The notes: generated by a model not told the origin, from the letters alone. Shown: positions 37,344 to 46,635, numbered from the stretch's first letter. The stretch is 64,000 nt of DNA from Actinomycetota bacterium (GCA_014360645.1 JACIXD010000003.1:186001-250000); one strand, 5' to 3'. A program made the numbers and translations.

Positions 37344-38129
37344 ATGCTCCCCCTCTTTGACCGCAATCCCACCCGCAGGGTGCCGGGGGTCACCCTGGCC
37401 CTCATCCTCGCCAACTTCGCCGTCTTCCTGTTCGCTCTCACCCTCTCGCCCTCCCGCTACGACGCCTTCCTCTATCGCTATTCCGTGGTGCCTTGGGAGA
37501 TCGTGCACGCCGCGCCCCTGCCCTATCCCGCGCTGCAGCAGCTCTTCTCGGGACCCGTGCCCGAGGTCTCCGGGAAGATCGTCTACCTCACCCTGCTCAC
37601 CTCGCTCTTCCTGCACGAGGGATGGCTGCATATCCTGGGGAACATGCTCTTCCTCTGGATATTCGGCAACAACGTAGAGGACGTCATGGGCCACCTCGGC
37701 TTCGCGGCCTTCTATCTCCTGTGCGGGCTCTTCGGAACCCTGGCCCACGTGGCCGTCTATCCCCAGAGCTTCAGCCTCCTCCTGGGGGCGAGCGGGGCCA
37801 TCTCCGGGGTCATGGGGGCATACCTGATCCTCTACCCGCGGGCCTGGATCTTCACCTGGGTGGCCTTCTTCATCCTTCCCGTGCCCGCCTTCGTGGTCAT
37901 CGGGATATGGATCGCTTTGCAGGTCGTTCAAGGCCTGACCTCGGTGGGGATGAGCGCGGGGGGCACCGCCTGGTTCGCACATCTCGGGGGGGTGGCCATG
38001 GGACTCACGGTAACCGCGGCGTTCTACCCCGTGCTGCGACGGAGGCGGGACGAGCTCGCCCTGATGCCGGAGGCGCACTGGTGGCAGCGGGGAGGAACGG
38101 GCGGCGGGACGGACACGGGGCCCTTCTGA
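37344..38129 (+). CDS. Rhomboid family intramembrane serine protease
   Basis: 261 residues with six or so membrane segments. The catalytic dyad is Ser150 in GASGAISGVMGAY and His213 in FAHLGGVAMG. The HEGWLHILGNMLFLWIFG loop 1/TM2 signature is exact. It cleaves substrates within or near the membrane. ATG 37344 is chosen over GTG 37341; GGGGGG lies upstream. It follows the methyltransferase gene by 16 nt. It is convergent with the M23 gene. The substrate is unknown. Confidence 0.93.
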   Translation: MLPLFDRNPTRRVPGVTLALILANFAVFLFALTLSPSRYDAFLYRYSVVPWEIVHAAPLPYPALQQLFSGPVPEVSGKIVYLTLLTSLFLHEGWLHILGNMLFLWIFGNNVEDVMGHLGFAAFYLLCGLFGTLAHVAVYPQSFSLLLGASGAISGVMGAYLILYPRAWIFTWVAFFILPVPAFVVIGIWIALQVVQGLTSVGMSAGGTAWFAHLGGVAMGLTVTAAFYPVLRRRRDELALMPEAHWWQRGGTGGGTDTGPF

Positions 38130-38205
38130 CCGCGGCCGCGCCCGAAGGCATCTGCGCCCTGAAGTCAAGCGGTGGTCCGCATGGAGGAGCGGCATGCGGA
38201 AGGCG

Positions 38206-39237
38206 TTACTTGTCGGCGGCCAGGAGGATGGGATAGGGGTTGATGGCCGCGCCCCCTCCGGGATGGATCTCGAAGTGCAGGTGCGGAGGGCCGCCCACCG
38301 CATTCCCGGTATCCCCCACGTAACCGATCACCGTGCCCGCGGCCACGTGCCCCGTGGCTCCGAAGCGCTGCAGGTGCATGTAGTAGTAGACGTTGCCGTC
38401 ATCCCCCGCCAGGCGTACGTAGAGACCCGCGTTCTTGCCCTCCCCCTGGTTGACGGTGCCCGAGACGCAGGCCACGCAGGGAGTGCCCATGGCCGCGAAG
38501 ACGTCGCATCCCTGGTGGAGGTGGCCTCGCCGGGGGGCGTGCCAGTCGTTGGTGAAGGAATGGGGGCCGTTCACGGGGAAGATGAAATTGCCTATGGGGG
38601 TCATCCTCGGGGTTCCGCCCCCGCCCCGCTGGGCGAGGAGCTCGAGGATCTCCTTGTTCACCGCCTCGAGGTATTTCTGCTGCTCCTGCAGGGAAGCCTC
38701 CATGGCCTGGCGCTTGGCGTTCACCGATCCCACCAACTGCATCTGCCGGGCCTCCTGCTCCTCCAGGGACCTCTGCCGCTGCCCGATCTCCTCGCGCAGG
38801 CGCTTCATCTCCCGGAAGATCTCCGCGTCCCGGTTCCCGATATAGGAGAAGAAGTCGTAGCGGGAGAAGAGGTCCTCGAGACTGGTGGCCTCGATGAGCA
38901 CCTCCAGGGAGGTCACCTCTCCCGACTTGTAGATGGAGCGCAGGCGCTCGTTGAGGATGGTGCGCGCTCGTTTGTAGTCCGCCTGGGCCTTCTCCAGCGC
39001 CAGCCGGTTCTCCTCAACCTGGGAGCGGATGAGTTCGTACTCGTTGACCGCGAGGGTGTATTCCTGGGCGAGCCTCTGGGACTCCGCCTTCATGCTCTCG
39101 ATCTGGCGGCGCACGCGCTCCGCCTCCGCCTGCTTCTCCTCCAGGGTCGCGGCGCCGGCGTGGAGGGGGATCACGCACATCATCAACAGGCACGCCAGCG
39201 CCAGCACCCCCGAGCGCACAGACCTGGCCGCGGTCAA
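38206..39237 (-). CDS. Murein hydrolase activator/M23 metallopeptidase with coiled coil
   Basis: 343 residues. An N-terminal signal peptide (VLALACLLMMCVIPLHAGAA) is followed by about 180 residues of coiled coil (KQAEAERVRRQIESMKAESQ and on) in the style of EnvC/PcsB, and then a LytM/M23 domain. The zinc ligands HxxxD (HQGCDVF) and HLHFE are present, so it may be an active endopeptidase rather than a degenerate EnvC activator. It acts outside the membrane on peptidoglycan at division. TTG 39237 follows GGGAGG. FtsE/FtsX genes are not in the window. Confidence 0.88.
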   Translation of the reverse strand: MTAARSVRSGVLALACLLMMCVIPLHAGAATLEEKQAEAERVRRQIESMKAESQRLAQEYTLAVNEYELIRSQVEENRLALEKAQADYKRARTILNERLRSIYKSGEVTSLEVLIEATSLEDLFSRYDFFSYIGNRDAEIFREMKRLREEIGQRQRSLEEQEARQMQLVGSVNAKRQAMEASLQEQQKYLEAVNKEILELLAQRGGGGTPRMTPIGNFIFPVNGPHSFTNDWHAPRRGHLHQGCDVFAAMGTPCVACVSGTVNQGEGKNAGLYVRLAGDDGNVYYYMHLQRFGATGHVAAGTVIGYVGDTGNAVGGPPHLHFEIHPGGGAAINPYPILLAADK

Positions 39238-39298
39238 GACGCCTCCCTTTATATATGCCTTTCGTGGGGACCGTCATCCCCCGCTTTCCTACAGGGAC

Positions 39299-39307
39299 AA
39301 TATAGCA
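39299..39307 (-). promoter_or_regulatory. Extended -10 promoter TGCTATATT (minus strand)
   Basis: TG-C-TATATT on the minus strand, 62 nt before the M23 gene start, with no -35. Confidence 0.55.
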
Positions 39308-39478
39308 TACGTCGGTGTCCCTTGACCGCATCGCGGTCGCCGGCACGCCGTGCGCTTGTCCCGGGGTCGCGAGGCCGCTCACCTCCGGGCCTCGCGCGTC
39401 CGTGGTCGATGCCGGCCGGGGTCCTTCTTTACCCGGGCTGCGGAGGCCCTCCCCCATGTGGGTTATCGGCAACTCCGT

Positions 39479-39545
39479 GGTTTGATATAACCATTGTTAT
39501 TAGATCATGCTGTTGTTATTGATGTCATGTAAAGTAAATTACGGA
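39479..39545 (+). other. AT-rich island with two imperfect direct repeats
   Basis: About 67 bp of AT-rich sequence in a GC-rich gap. TTGTTATTAGATCATG (39494-39509) recurs as TTGTTATTGATGTCATG (39513-39529), 19 bp apart. It lies in the 490-bp divergent region upstream of the ABC transporter promoter (39569). It could be a tandem regulator-binding site; the rest of the gap shows no gene. Confidence 0.4.
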
Positions 39546-39568
39546 TACGAGTCGAGCCTCCGGGCGTC

Positions 39569-39577
39569 TGCTACAAT
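39569..39577 (+). promoter_or_regulatory. Extended -10 promoter TGCTACAAT
   Basis: TG-C-TACAAT without -35, giving a predicted start near 39584, about 145 nt before GTG 39728 of the ABC ATPase. Confidence 0.55.
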
Positions 39578-39727
39578 CGAGGGCGTGGCCCGGCGACGGC
39601 GGGGGGCCGTTGCCTGACCGCCGCGCCGGCGGCGGGCGCGGGCGCGGATCCTCCTTCCTCGACATCGGTAGGAGTCGGGAGGAGCTGGGGCCCGGAGCGG
39701 CGGGATGAAGGTCGAGGGAGACTGGCC

Positions 39728-40639
39728 GTGCTGTCACTGCTGGAGGTGGAGAAGGAATACGACGGGATGATGGCCCTGGCGGGGGTGAGCATATCCATTC
39801 CGGCCGGGGAGACCTTCGGGCTCATCGGGCCCAACGGGGCGGGCAAGACCACCCTCATCCGCATCCTCTCCGGGCAGACGGCTCCCACGCGCGGCGAGAT
39901 ACGCTTTCAGGGTCGCAGGGTGGATGCCCGGGAGCGGGATTACCGTTCCCGCATCGGCCTCGTGCCCCAGGAACCCGCCTTCTACGGGCGCCTGACGGCG
40001 CGGGAGAACCTCGCCCTGGTGGGGAGGCTGTACGGGCTGGGAAAGAGCGAGACCGCCTCCAGGGTCGGGGAGCTGCTGGCCTGGTCGGGCCTGGAGGAGC
40101 ATGCCGACCGGCAGGCGCGCCTGTTCTCCCGCGGCATGCTGCAGCGCCTCAGCCTGGCCATGGGGTTGGTGCACTCCCCGGAGATGGTGTTTATGGACGA
40201 GCCCACCTCGGGGCTGGATCCGGAGGCGCGCAGCGCCCTGTTGGAGCTCATCTCCCGCCTCTCCGCGGAGGGCAGGACGGTCCTGGTCACCACCCACAAC
40301 ATGGAGGAGGCGGACCACGTCTGCTCGCGCATCGCCATCCTGGTGAAGGGCCGCGTCAGGGAGGTGGGGACTCCGCGCGAGATAAAGGGCCTGCTGGGAG
40401 CGGACAGGCTGGAGCTGCGGCTGCAAGAGGGAGGCGAAGGCCCGCTCTCCCAGGTCTGCGGGCGTCTGGGCCTCGTCTGGAAGAGGGAGGGCGAGCTGTT
40501 CGTGATCACCGGCGAGGACATCCCCGGCAAGCTGCCCGAGATCGTCTCGGGGCTCTCCGGATGGCTGCGCGACCTCCGCTACCGCGAGGTGACGCTGGAG
40601 GACGCCTTTCTCCGCTTCATGCGGGAGGTGGAGGAATGA
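39728..40639 (+). CDS. ABC transporter ATP-binding protein
   Basis: 303 residues. Walker A GPNGAGKTTL, Q-loop LVPQEP, ABC signature FSRGMLQRL (a divergent LSGGQ), Walker B MVFMDEPTSGLD and the H-loop TTHNMEEAD. The C-terminal 90 residues are the accessory domain of the ABC-2/Nod/CcmA-type subfamily. GTG 39728 is behind CGAGGGAG. It overlaps the permease start by 4 nt (ATGA). It is an exporter half; substrate unknown (drug, lipid or polysaccharide). Confidence 0.93.
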   Translation: MLSLLEVEKEYDGMMALAGVSISIPAGETFGLIGPNGAGKTTLIRILSGQTAPTRGEIRFQGRRVDARERDYRSRIGLVPQEPAFYGRLTARENLALVGRLYGLGKSETASRVGELLAWSGLEEHADRQARLFSRGMLQRLSLAMGLVHSPEMVFMDEPTSGLDPEARSALLELISRLSAEGRTVLVTTHNMEEADHVCSRIAILVKGRVREVGTPREIKGLLGADRLELRLQEGGEGPLSQVCGRLGLVWKREGELFVITGEDIPGKLPEIVSGLSGWLRDLRYREVTLEDAFLRFMREVEE

Positions 40640-42330
40640 GAGGGTGGCGGTACCTCCTCATCAAGGACGGGAAGCTCATCCTGCGCAACCGGCTGCTGCT
40701 GGTGGTGCTGGTGGTCTACCCCTTCCTCATCATGGGGATCATGGGGGCGGCCTTCTACGACGCGGGGCGCCCCGTTCCCCTAGGCCTGGTCAACCTGGAC
40801 CGCGCGGACGCGGGGGAGATCGCATGGGTGGGAGTGGCGACGGATGCCGCGGCCTCCCTGGAGAGGCGTTTCCGGCGCAGGGCGGTGCGGGTGACGCAGT
40901 TCCAGGGTCGGGAGGAAGCCGAGGAAGCCCTGCTCTCCGGTCGGGTAAGCATGCTCTTCGTCTCCCTTCAGGAAGGAGAGCCGTCATCCTGGCTGGGCGC
41001 CGACCTCACCGCTGAAGGCGTGGAGTTGACCCTGGAGGACGCGGAGAGCACCGCCTCGACGCGAGACTACGCCACCTGCGAGGAGGCCCTGAGGCCGCGC
41101 GGGGGCGAGGGCAACGACCTCCTGCTGGCCCTGCGCGAGGAGGACTTTCCGCACCTCGGGGAGAGCATCTGGCTCGACCGCGAGAGCTACGATGCCGCGG
41201 CCTTGATAAGCCGTTTTTCCTCCGGGGTTGCCGAGGTGACGGAGTACGGCAGCGAGGAAGAGGCCCGCGAGGCTCTGGCACGGGGCGGCGTCGACGCGGC
41301 CATCGTGCTTCCCCGCGCCTTCGTCTACCGCCTGAAGACGCTCAACGAGACGGCGCGGGTGCCGGTGGTCATCGACCAGTCCAACCTGGTGAAGGCGGAG
41401 TTCGCGGAGACGAGCATCCGGGGCTTCCTCTCGCACGTCAAGGACGGGGTGGCGGAGGAGAAGATGCGGGCGGTGGTGGCCGGCCTCTACGTGCTGGTGA
41501 GCGGGGGAGATTTTTTCGGCACCGAGGTGGTGGGCCTGGCCCAGATCAGGGAGAACCTGGAAACCATCAAGGAGGCCCTCGCCGACCGTCCCGAACTGGC
41601 GGGGCTGGTGGAGGGGGGCATCGACCTCGCGACCACGGTGGTGGAGGACATCGAGGAAGCGGCGGACTACCTCAAGGGCACCGCGCTCCCCATAGAGCTG
41701 GACATCTCCTCCACGGCGGGCAGACCGCTCTCGGCGCGGGACGCCGCGGTGCCCGCCCTCATCGCCCTCTCCATCCTCTGGACGGGGGTACTCTGCGGCG
41801 CCATCCTCATGGTCCTCGAGGACGAGGAGGGCATGCGGGCGAGGATAGCCCTCACCGAGACCGGCCCCCTGGCGCTGGTGGGCTCCAAACTGCTGCTGGC
41901 CACCGCCGTGGTCTTCGCGCAGTCGGCGGTGATGTTGGCCATCGCGGTCACCGTCTTCGGCGTATTCGCCTCCAACGCCCTCCTGGCCCTGCTGGTGATC
42001 GCGGCGGCCTCTTTTTCCTGTATCGGTATCGGGCTGGTCATCGCCGCCTTCGCCCGCCAGGTGGCGGGGGCGGTGATCATGAGCGTGCTGGTGAGTTTCC
42101 CCCTCATCTTCATGACCGGGGCGGTCTACCCCCTGTCGCAGATGCCCTCCTTCATGCAGTGGGCAGCGCACGCCGTGCCCCTCACCTATGCCATCGACGC
42201 CCTCTCCGGGGTCATGCTCAGAGGGGAGGGCGCGGCGGAGGTGGCGGGGCGGCTGGGCATCCTTTTGGCCTTCGGCGCGGTACTGCTGGCGGCGGGATCG
42301 CTCCTGGCGCGGCGGCGGGACGGCGGATGA
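40636..42330 (+). CDS. ABC-2 type permease with large extracellular domain
   Basis: 564 residues. TM1 at about 17-37 (LLLVVLVVYPFLIMGIMGA), then roughly 330 residues outside, followed by five TM segments from residue 375 on (ALIALSILWTGVLCGAILMV to LLAFGAVLLAAGSLLA). This is the YhgE/DrrB-like ABC-2 layout. ATG 40636 overlaps the ATPase stop. The long external domain contains two similar copies of a short YxxxEEAxxAL motif (EAEEALLSGR, EAREALARGG), suggesting an internal repeat. Substrate unknown. Confidence 0.9.
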   Translation: MRGWRYLLIKDGKLILRNRLLLVVLVVYPFLIMGIMGAAFYDAGRPVPLGLVNLDRADAGEIAWVGVATDAAASLERRFRRRAVRVTQFQGREEAEEALLSGRVSMLFVSLQEGEPSSWLGADLTAEGVELTLEDAESTASTRDYATCEEALRPRGGEGNDLLLALREEDFPHLGESIWLDRESYDAAALISRFSSGVAEVTEYGSEEEAREALARGGVDAAIVLPRAFVYRLKTLNETARVPVVIDQSNLVKAEFAETSIRGFLSHVKDGVAEEKMRAVVAGLYVLVSGGDFFGTEVVGLAQIRENLETIKEALADRPELAGLVEGGIDLATTVVEDIEEAADYLKGTALPIELDISSTAGRPLSARDAAVPALIALSILWTGVLCGAILMVLEDEEGMRARIALTETGPLALVGSKLLLATAVVFAQSAVMLAIAVTVFGVFASNALLALLVIAAASFSCIGIGLVIAAFARQVAGAVIMSVLVSFPLIFMTGAVYPLSQMPSFMQWAAHAVPLTYAIDALSGVMLRGEGAAEVAGRLGILLAFGAVLLAAGSLLARRRDGG

Positions 42331-42374
42331 GGGCGGCACGGCCGGTGGCGCCGGGCGGCGGCGACACCTCCATA

Positions 42375-42383
42375 TGTTAAAAT
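42375..42383 (+). promoter_or_regulatory. Extended -10 promoter TGTTAAAAT
   Basis: TG-T-TAAAAT, 37 nt before the CoA ligase start; a short 5' leader is predicted. Confidence 0.5.
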
Positions 42384-42419
42384 TACCCTGAGTTCAGGCG
42401 GCGGAAAGAGGGGAGAGCC

Positions 42420-43718
42420 ATGGATTATTTCAACCCGGTGGAGATACTGGAACGGGGCGAGCTCGAGGAACTGAAACTGCGCAGGCTGCGGGAGACGGTG
42501 GAACGGCTGTATCGCCAGGTGCCCTTCTACCGGCGCAGGCTGGAGGAGGCCGGCTTCGAGCCGGGGGACCTGCGCACCCTCGAGGACCTGGAAAGACTTC
42601 CCTTCACCACCAAGGACGACTTGCGCGACAACTATCCCTTCGGGCTCTTCGCGGTGCCCATGCGCGACATCGTGAGGATCCACGCCTCCAGCGGGACCAC
42701 CGGGAAGCCCACGGTGGTGGGATACACCGCCTCCGATATCCGGACATGGGCGGATCTGGTGGCGCGCACCATCGTCGCCGCGGGCGGCACGCCCGACGAC
42801 ATCGTGCACGTGGCCTACGGCTACGGCCTCTTCACCGGGGGGCTGGGGCTGCACTACGGGGCGGAGATGCTCGGCGCCACCGCCCTGCCCATGTCCGGAG
42901 GCAACACCAAGCGGCAAGTAAGGCTCATGGTAGATTTTGGCAGCACCATCCTGTGCTGCACGCCGTCCTACGCCCTCAACATAGCCGAGGTGATGCGCGA
43001 GATGGGCATCTCCCGGGAGCAGGTGAAGCTGAAGTCGGCCATCCTGGGGGCCGAGCCCTGGTCTGACGAGATGCGGCGCCAGATAGAGCAGGAACTCTCC
43101 CTCTCCGCCCACGACATCTACGGGCTCTCCGAGGTGGTGGGCCCGGGGGTGTCCATCGAATGCGGCGAGAAGAAAGGCCTGCACGTCTTCGAGGACTGCT
43201 TCATACCGGAGATCATCGATCCCGCCACCGGCAGGGTGCTGCCGCCGGGAGAGAAAGGGGAGTTGGTCTTCACCAACATCAACAAGGAAGGGCTGGCGCT
43301 GCTGCGCTACCGCACCCGCGACATCTCCCGCCTCCTGGTGGAGGAGTGCCCATGCGGGCGCACCCACGTGCGCATGGAGCGCATCACGGGCCGCACCGAC
43401 GACATGCTCATCATCCGCGGCGTTAACGTCTTCCCCTCACAGGTGGAGATGGTGCTCATGCAGATCCCCGGGCTCAGCCCCCATTACCAGCTGGTGGTGG
43501 ACCGGGTGGACAACCTCGACGTGCTGGAGGTGCAGGTGGAGGTGTCCCCGCAGGTGTTCTCCGACGAGATCAAGAGGCTGGAAGAGCTGGAGAGGAGGAT
43601 ACGCGACGAGGTGCAGAGTTACCTAGGGGTGGGGGTGAAGGTGCGGCTCATGGAGCCGCGTTCCATCCAGCGCAGCGAGGGCAAGGCGGTGAGGGTCATC
43701 GACAGGCGGAAGATCTAG
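42420..43718 (+). CDS. Phenylacetate-CoA ligase family protein
   Basis: 432 residues of the adenylate-forming PaaK family. The phosphate-binding loop [12 protein letters not shown] (89-100) and the core motif [10 protein letters not shown] (Asp of A7) are intact, and [20 protein letters not shown] carries the hinge/A8 and A9 elements. The AMP-binding [12 protein letters not shown] is present. It activates arylacetic acids to their CoA thioesters. It precedes an ACT-domain protein and a YjbQ gene, a combination also seen with indolepyruvate or aromatic amino-acid catabolism. ATG 42420 lies 12 nt after the end of a GGGGAGAG site. Phenylacetate itself is inferred. Confidence 0.92.
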   Translation: MDYFNPVEILERGELEELKLRRLRETVERLYRQVPFYRRRLEEAGFEPGDLRTLEDLERLPFTTKDDLRDNYPFGLFAVPMRDIVRIHASSGTTGKPTVVGYTASDIRTWADLVARTIVAAGGTPDDIVHVAYGYGLFTGGLGLHYGAEMLGATALPMSGGNTKRQVRLMVDFGSTILCCTPSYALNIAEVMREMGISREQVKLKSAILGAEPWSDEMRRQIEQELSLSAHDIYGLSEVVGPGVSIECGEKKGLHVFEDCFIPEIIDPATGRVLPPGEKGELVFTNINKEGLALLRYRTRDISRLLVEECPCGRTHVRMERITGRTDDMLIIRGVNVFPSQVEMVLMQIPGLSPHYQLVVDRVDNLDVLEVQVEVSPQVFSDEIKRLEELERRIRDEVQSYLGVGVKVRLMEPRSIQRSEGKAVRVIDRRKI

Positions 43719-43730
43719 GAGGTAGGGGAG

Positions 43731-44162
43731 TTGAAGGTAAGGCAGGTCTCCATATTCCTGGAGAACAAATCGGGGCGCCTCTACGAGGTGTGCAAATGCC
43801 TGGCGGACGCGGGGGTGAACATCAGGGCCCTCTCCGTGGCGGAGACCGCCGATTACGGCGTGCTGCGCCTCATCGTCAACGATCCCGACGCCGCCATGCG
43901 GGCGGTGAGCGAGAGCGGGTTCACGGTCAGCGAGACGGAGGTCATCGCCGTGGAGGTGCCGGACGAGCCGGGCGGGCTGGCCGGCGTGCTGGCGCCTCTC
44001 TACGACGCCAACGTGAACATCGAGTATATCTACTGCTTCGTGGAGAAGAGCGGCAGCAGCGCCATCGTGGTCTTTCGCGTGGAGCAGCTCGACGCCGCCA
44101 TCAGGGCGCTGCAGGGCGGCGGCTACAAAGTGATGCGCGAGGAGGACGTGTACCGCATCTGA
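43731..44162 (+). CDS. Tandem ACT-domain protein
   Basis: 143 residues with two ACT folds (VSIFLENKSGRLYEVCKCLA at 6-25 and IAVEVPDEPGGLAGVLAPLY at about 72-91). ACT domains bind amino acids and regulate neighbouring enzymes. TTG 43731 follows GGAGGTAGGGGAG. A free-standing ACT protein next to PaaK-like ligases is a recurring gene pair, so it probably senses an aromatic amino acid or thioester-linked ligand. It is one gene of an operon with the ligase. Confidence 0.9.
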   Translation: MKVRQVSIFLENKSGRLYEVCKCLADAGVNIRALSVAETADYGVLRLIVNDPDAAMRAVSESGFTVSETEVIAVEVPDEPGGLAGVLAPLYDANVNIEYIYCFVEKSGSSAIVVFRVEQLDAAIRALQGGGYKVMREEDVYRI

Positions 44163-44183
44163 GACCGCGAAAGGGGGAGGAGA

Positions 44184-44603
44184 TTGCCCGTCTACACCAC
44201 CACCCTGGAGCTCTCCACGCAGGGAGACAGCGAGATAGTCGATATCACCGCGCGCGTTCAGGAGGAGGTCTCCCGCACGCCGCTCACCAACGGCCTGGTG
44301 ACGGTGTTCGTCCCCGGCTCCACCGGAGGGGTGATCACCCTGGAATACGAGCCGGGACTGGTGCGCGATCTCAAGGACGCCTTCGAGCGCCTGGTGCCCC
44401 GCGACCTGCCTTACCGGCACGACCGCGCTTGGCGCGACGGCAACGGGCACTCCCACGTCCGCGCTTCCCTCGTGGGCCCCTCCCTCTCCGTCCCCCTGCG
44501 CGAGGGACGGCTGGCGCTGGGCACCTGGCAGCAGATAGCCTTCGTGGATTTCGACAACCGCTCCCGGCGCAGGGTACTGATCGTGCAGGTGATGGGAGAC
44601 TGA
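44184..44603 (+). CDS. YjbQ/UPF0047 family protein
   Basis: 139 residues. GNGHSHVRASLVGPSLSVPL is the family signature (His residues); YjbQ family members have weak thiamine-phosphate synthase activity but their real role is unknown. TTSTG-type strands (TTTLELSTQGDSEIVDIT) start the protein. TTG 44184 follows AAAGGGGGAGGAG. It shares the operon with ACT and CoA-ligase genes. The length is normal. Confidence 0.9.
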   Translation: MPVYTTTLELSTQGDSEIVDITARVQEEVSRTPLTNGLVTVFVPGSTGGVITLEYEPGLVRDLKDAFERLVPRDLPYRHDRAWRDGNGHSHVRASLVGPSLSVPLREGRLALGTWQQIAFVDFDNRSRRRVLIVQVMGD

Positions 44604-44619
44604 GGGGGGAGAGGTAGAG

Positions 44620-45165
44620 ATAGTCAGAGAAGCGGAGCGGAGAAGAGGGGCGAGAAGGCTTCGCGCCGCGGGCGAGGTCAGGCGGTTCCGGTCACGGTCA
44701 TATTTCTGGGCATGGACCATCCCCTACTACGTCTGCGCGGTGCTCCTCTATCGCTTTCTTCTTCACTCCTACGTAGACGATTTCCTGCGCCGCCAGCTGA
44801 TGGGCCTTTCCCGCACCCTGGGCACGGCTTCGGCGCTGGTCGCCTACCTGGCTGCGCTATGCCTGCCTCCTTTCCTGCTGGGAAGGCGAGATCCCCATCA
44901 TCCCGTATGGGGCGGCCTGGAATGCCTGTCGGTGTACGCGGTGGTGGCGGTTTCGGTGGGATGGCTGTGCGTGGCCTTCGCCAATGACGGGTGGAGGATC
45001 CTGGGCGCGCTGGTGGCGGGAGGCGAGGCATGGGCGGCTGCGGGCTCCGCCCTTCTGCTGGCGGGAGCTTTTCTGGGAGCCGGAGTGGCCGGGAGCAAGG
45101 GGGCCTCGGCACGGGGCATGGTGTCCCAACGGAGGAATAAGATCGCGGGACGGGAGGGGAACTGA
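44620..45165 (+). CDS. Four-TM membrane protein with no canonical start codon (probable ATA start)
   Basis: The frame is closed by TGA 44590-44592, then stays open to 45165. The first ATG/GTG/TTG is GTG 44740, but it has no ribosome site and would remove the first membrane helix (SYFWAWTIPYYVCAVLLYRF). GGAGAGG (44608-44614) stands 5 nt before ATA 44620 at ideal spacing, so I infer a start at ATA (181 residues), or a mutated ATG. Four TM segments, no recognised family. ATA/AUA initiation is rare; a sequence error is possible. It follows YjbQ by 16 nt. Confidence 0.55.
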   Translation: MVREAERRRGARRLRAAGEVRRFRSRSYFWAWTIPYYVCAVLLYRFLLHSYVDDFLRRQLMGLSRTLGTASALVAYLAALCLPPFLLGRRDPHHPVWGGLECLSVYAVVAVSVGWLCVAFANDGWRILGALVAGGEAWAAAGSALLLAGAFLGAGVAGSKGASARGMVSQRRNKIAGREGN

Positions 45166-45387
45166 CGCGCGGCGGACCTGTGGCATGGCCTCCGGCGGTA
45201 CGACGGATCCCCTGCCGTCATCACGGGTCGGCCGTCATTCCGGGGAGGCGGAACCGTGGCGTGACCACAGCGTTGCGCGGAGGCCCGCTGGGCGGGCGGG
45301 AGCAGGGGCGCAACATCAATGGCCCGGGCACTCCTCGCATATGGACGTCTCCACGCTCGGCAGGGAGCGCCCAGTAAGGGTGGGGGT

Positions 45388-46635
45388 TCAGTCCAGCCCG
45401 CCGCGGTCGATGGCGTCTATTACCGCGATGACGAAATCCATGGCCGTTCTCATGGAGCGGGGATCGACGTTGTCAAGGTCATCCTTGCCCCACCTCCAGT
45501 AACGCGGGACGCGCGCATCCTCCCAGCAGCGCACGGTCACGGCACGGTGCCCGCGGGAGAGGAGCTGGAACCCCTCGCCAAGGTAGAGCCTGTTGTTCAT
45601 GAGCCCGGAGCCGTGATGCACGTGGGTCTCGCAGACCCGTTTTATCACCGCGGTGAGGCGGCGGTTGGCGCGGAATCTCAAGAGCCTGCCCTCGCGTTTG
45701 AAACAGACGGGAAAACCCCTTCCCACGCCCTCCACCACGATGAAGTATGCTCCCCGTAGCTCGCGACGGTGCTTCTGCACCAGGCGGCGCGCTCCCAGCC
45801 CGCCGGCATCCGAGGCGCCGGTGGCCGCCAACCACAGCTCCACGTGGTGCGGCTTGCGGCGGGAGTAGATGCGGGAGGCCTCCACGAGCACGGCTAGGCC
45901 GGAGGCGTTGTCGTTGCCGCCAGGGGTGGGCCGGCCCGCCATCGCCTTGGTGAAGAGCGATAGGCCGGCCAGGAATGGAAGCACGGCGAGGGCCAGCCCC
46001 AGGTGCCAGAAAAGGGCGAGTAGGTCGCGGTCCATGCGCAGCAGGTGACCCCCGTAGGCCACGGTGAAGAGCATGAAGATGGCGGCATGGCAGAGGAAGA
46101 CGACCATCAGGGCGGCGCGGTATAAGCCCATGAGGGAGGGGCGGTAATAGAAGGTGGAGCGAGGGGAGTCGAGGTGGGCCAAGATCACCACCTTGTGACG
46201 CGGTTCTCGCAGGGGTTCGACGCGGGCGGTGAGGTTCATAGACGGTCGGCGCGGCAGCAGCAGGGCCAGGGGGCTACGTCCGAACTCCTCGCAGAGGTAG
46301 AGGAGGAACCCCGTCACCACCAGAAGGTAGGAAAGGTGGCCTGAGGCCGGGAAGAGCGCGACGCCCGCCGCGGTCATGAGGTGGGGGACCATCTTGCTCC
46401 ATGCGCAGGTCTCCGGCGTCCGGAAATCCATGCTCTGCACGGAGAGCCCCGCGGCCTCGATCTCCCTCTGCACGAAACGGGCGGCGGCGCGCTCCCCCTT
46501 GCTGCCGGGAGCGCGGGGTCCGATGTCCTTTGCCAGGTGCCTCACCATCCGGGAGAGGCCGCCCCTGGCGGTCTTCGCGTCGGTGTCCCTGCTCGCGCTT
46601 ATGGTGTGGAAGAGTACGGGCTCTTTTCCGTCCAA
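45388..46635 (-). CDS. M28-type peptidase homologue with membrane segments and lost metal ligands
   Basis: 415 residues from the TTG at 46635, chosen because GGAG lies 7 nt upstream; an in-frame ATG at 46734 lacks a ribosome site. The M28 aminopeptidase pattern is clear (GPRAPGSKGERAAARFVQRE, AHLDSP, GGNDNASGLAVLVE), with three or four hydrophobic segments between about residues 82 and 225. The usual TGAEE pair (catalytic base and zinc ligand) is TGASD here, and the C-terminal His ligand before DDLDNVDP is replaced by Trp/Gly. It is therefore likely inactive or altered. It is divergent from the xseB-dxs cluster. Confidence 0.75.
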   Translation of the reverse strand: MDGKEPVLFHTISASRDTDAKTARGGLSRMVRHLAKDIGPRAPGSKGERAAARFVQREIEAAGLSVQSMDFRTPETCAWSKMVPHLMTAAGVALFPASGHLSYLLVVTGFLLYLCEEFGRSPLALLLPRRPSMNLTARVEPLREPRHKVVILAHLDSPRSTFYYRPSLMGLYRAALMVVFLCHAAIFMLFTVAYGGHLLRMDRDLLALFWHLGLALAVLPFLAGLSLFTKAMAGRPTPGGNDNASGLAVLVEASRIYSRRKPHHVELWLAATGASDAGGLGARRLVQKHRRELRGAYFIVVEGVGRGFPVCFKREGRLLRFRANRRLTAVIKRVCETHVHHGSGLMNNRLYLGEGFQLLSRGHRAVTVRCWEDARVPRYWRWGKDDLDNVDPRSMRTAMDFVIAVIDAIDRGGLD

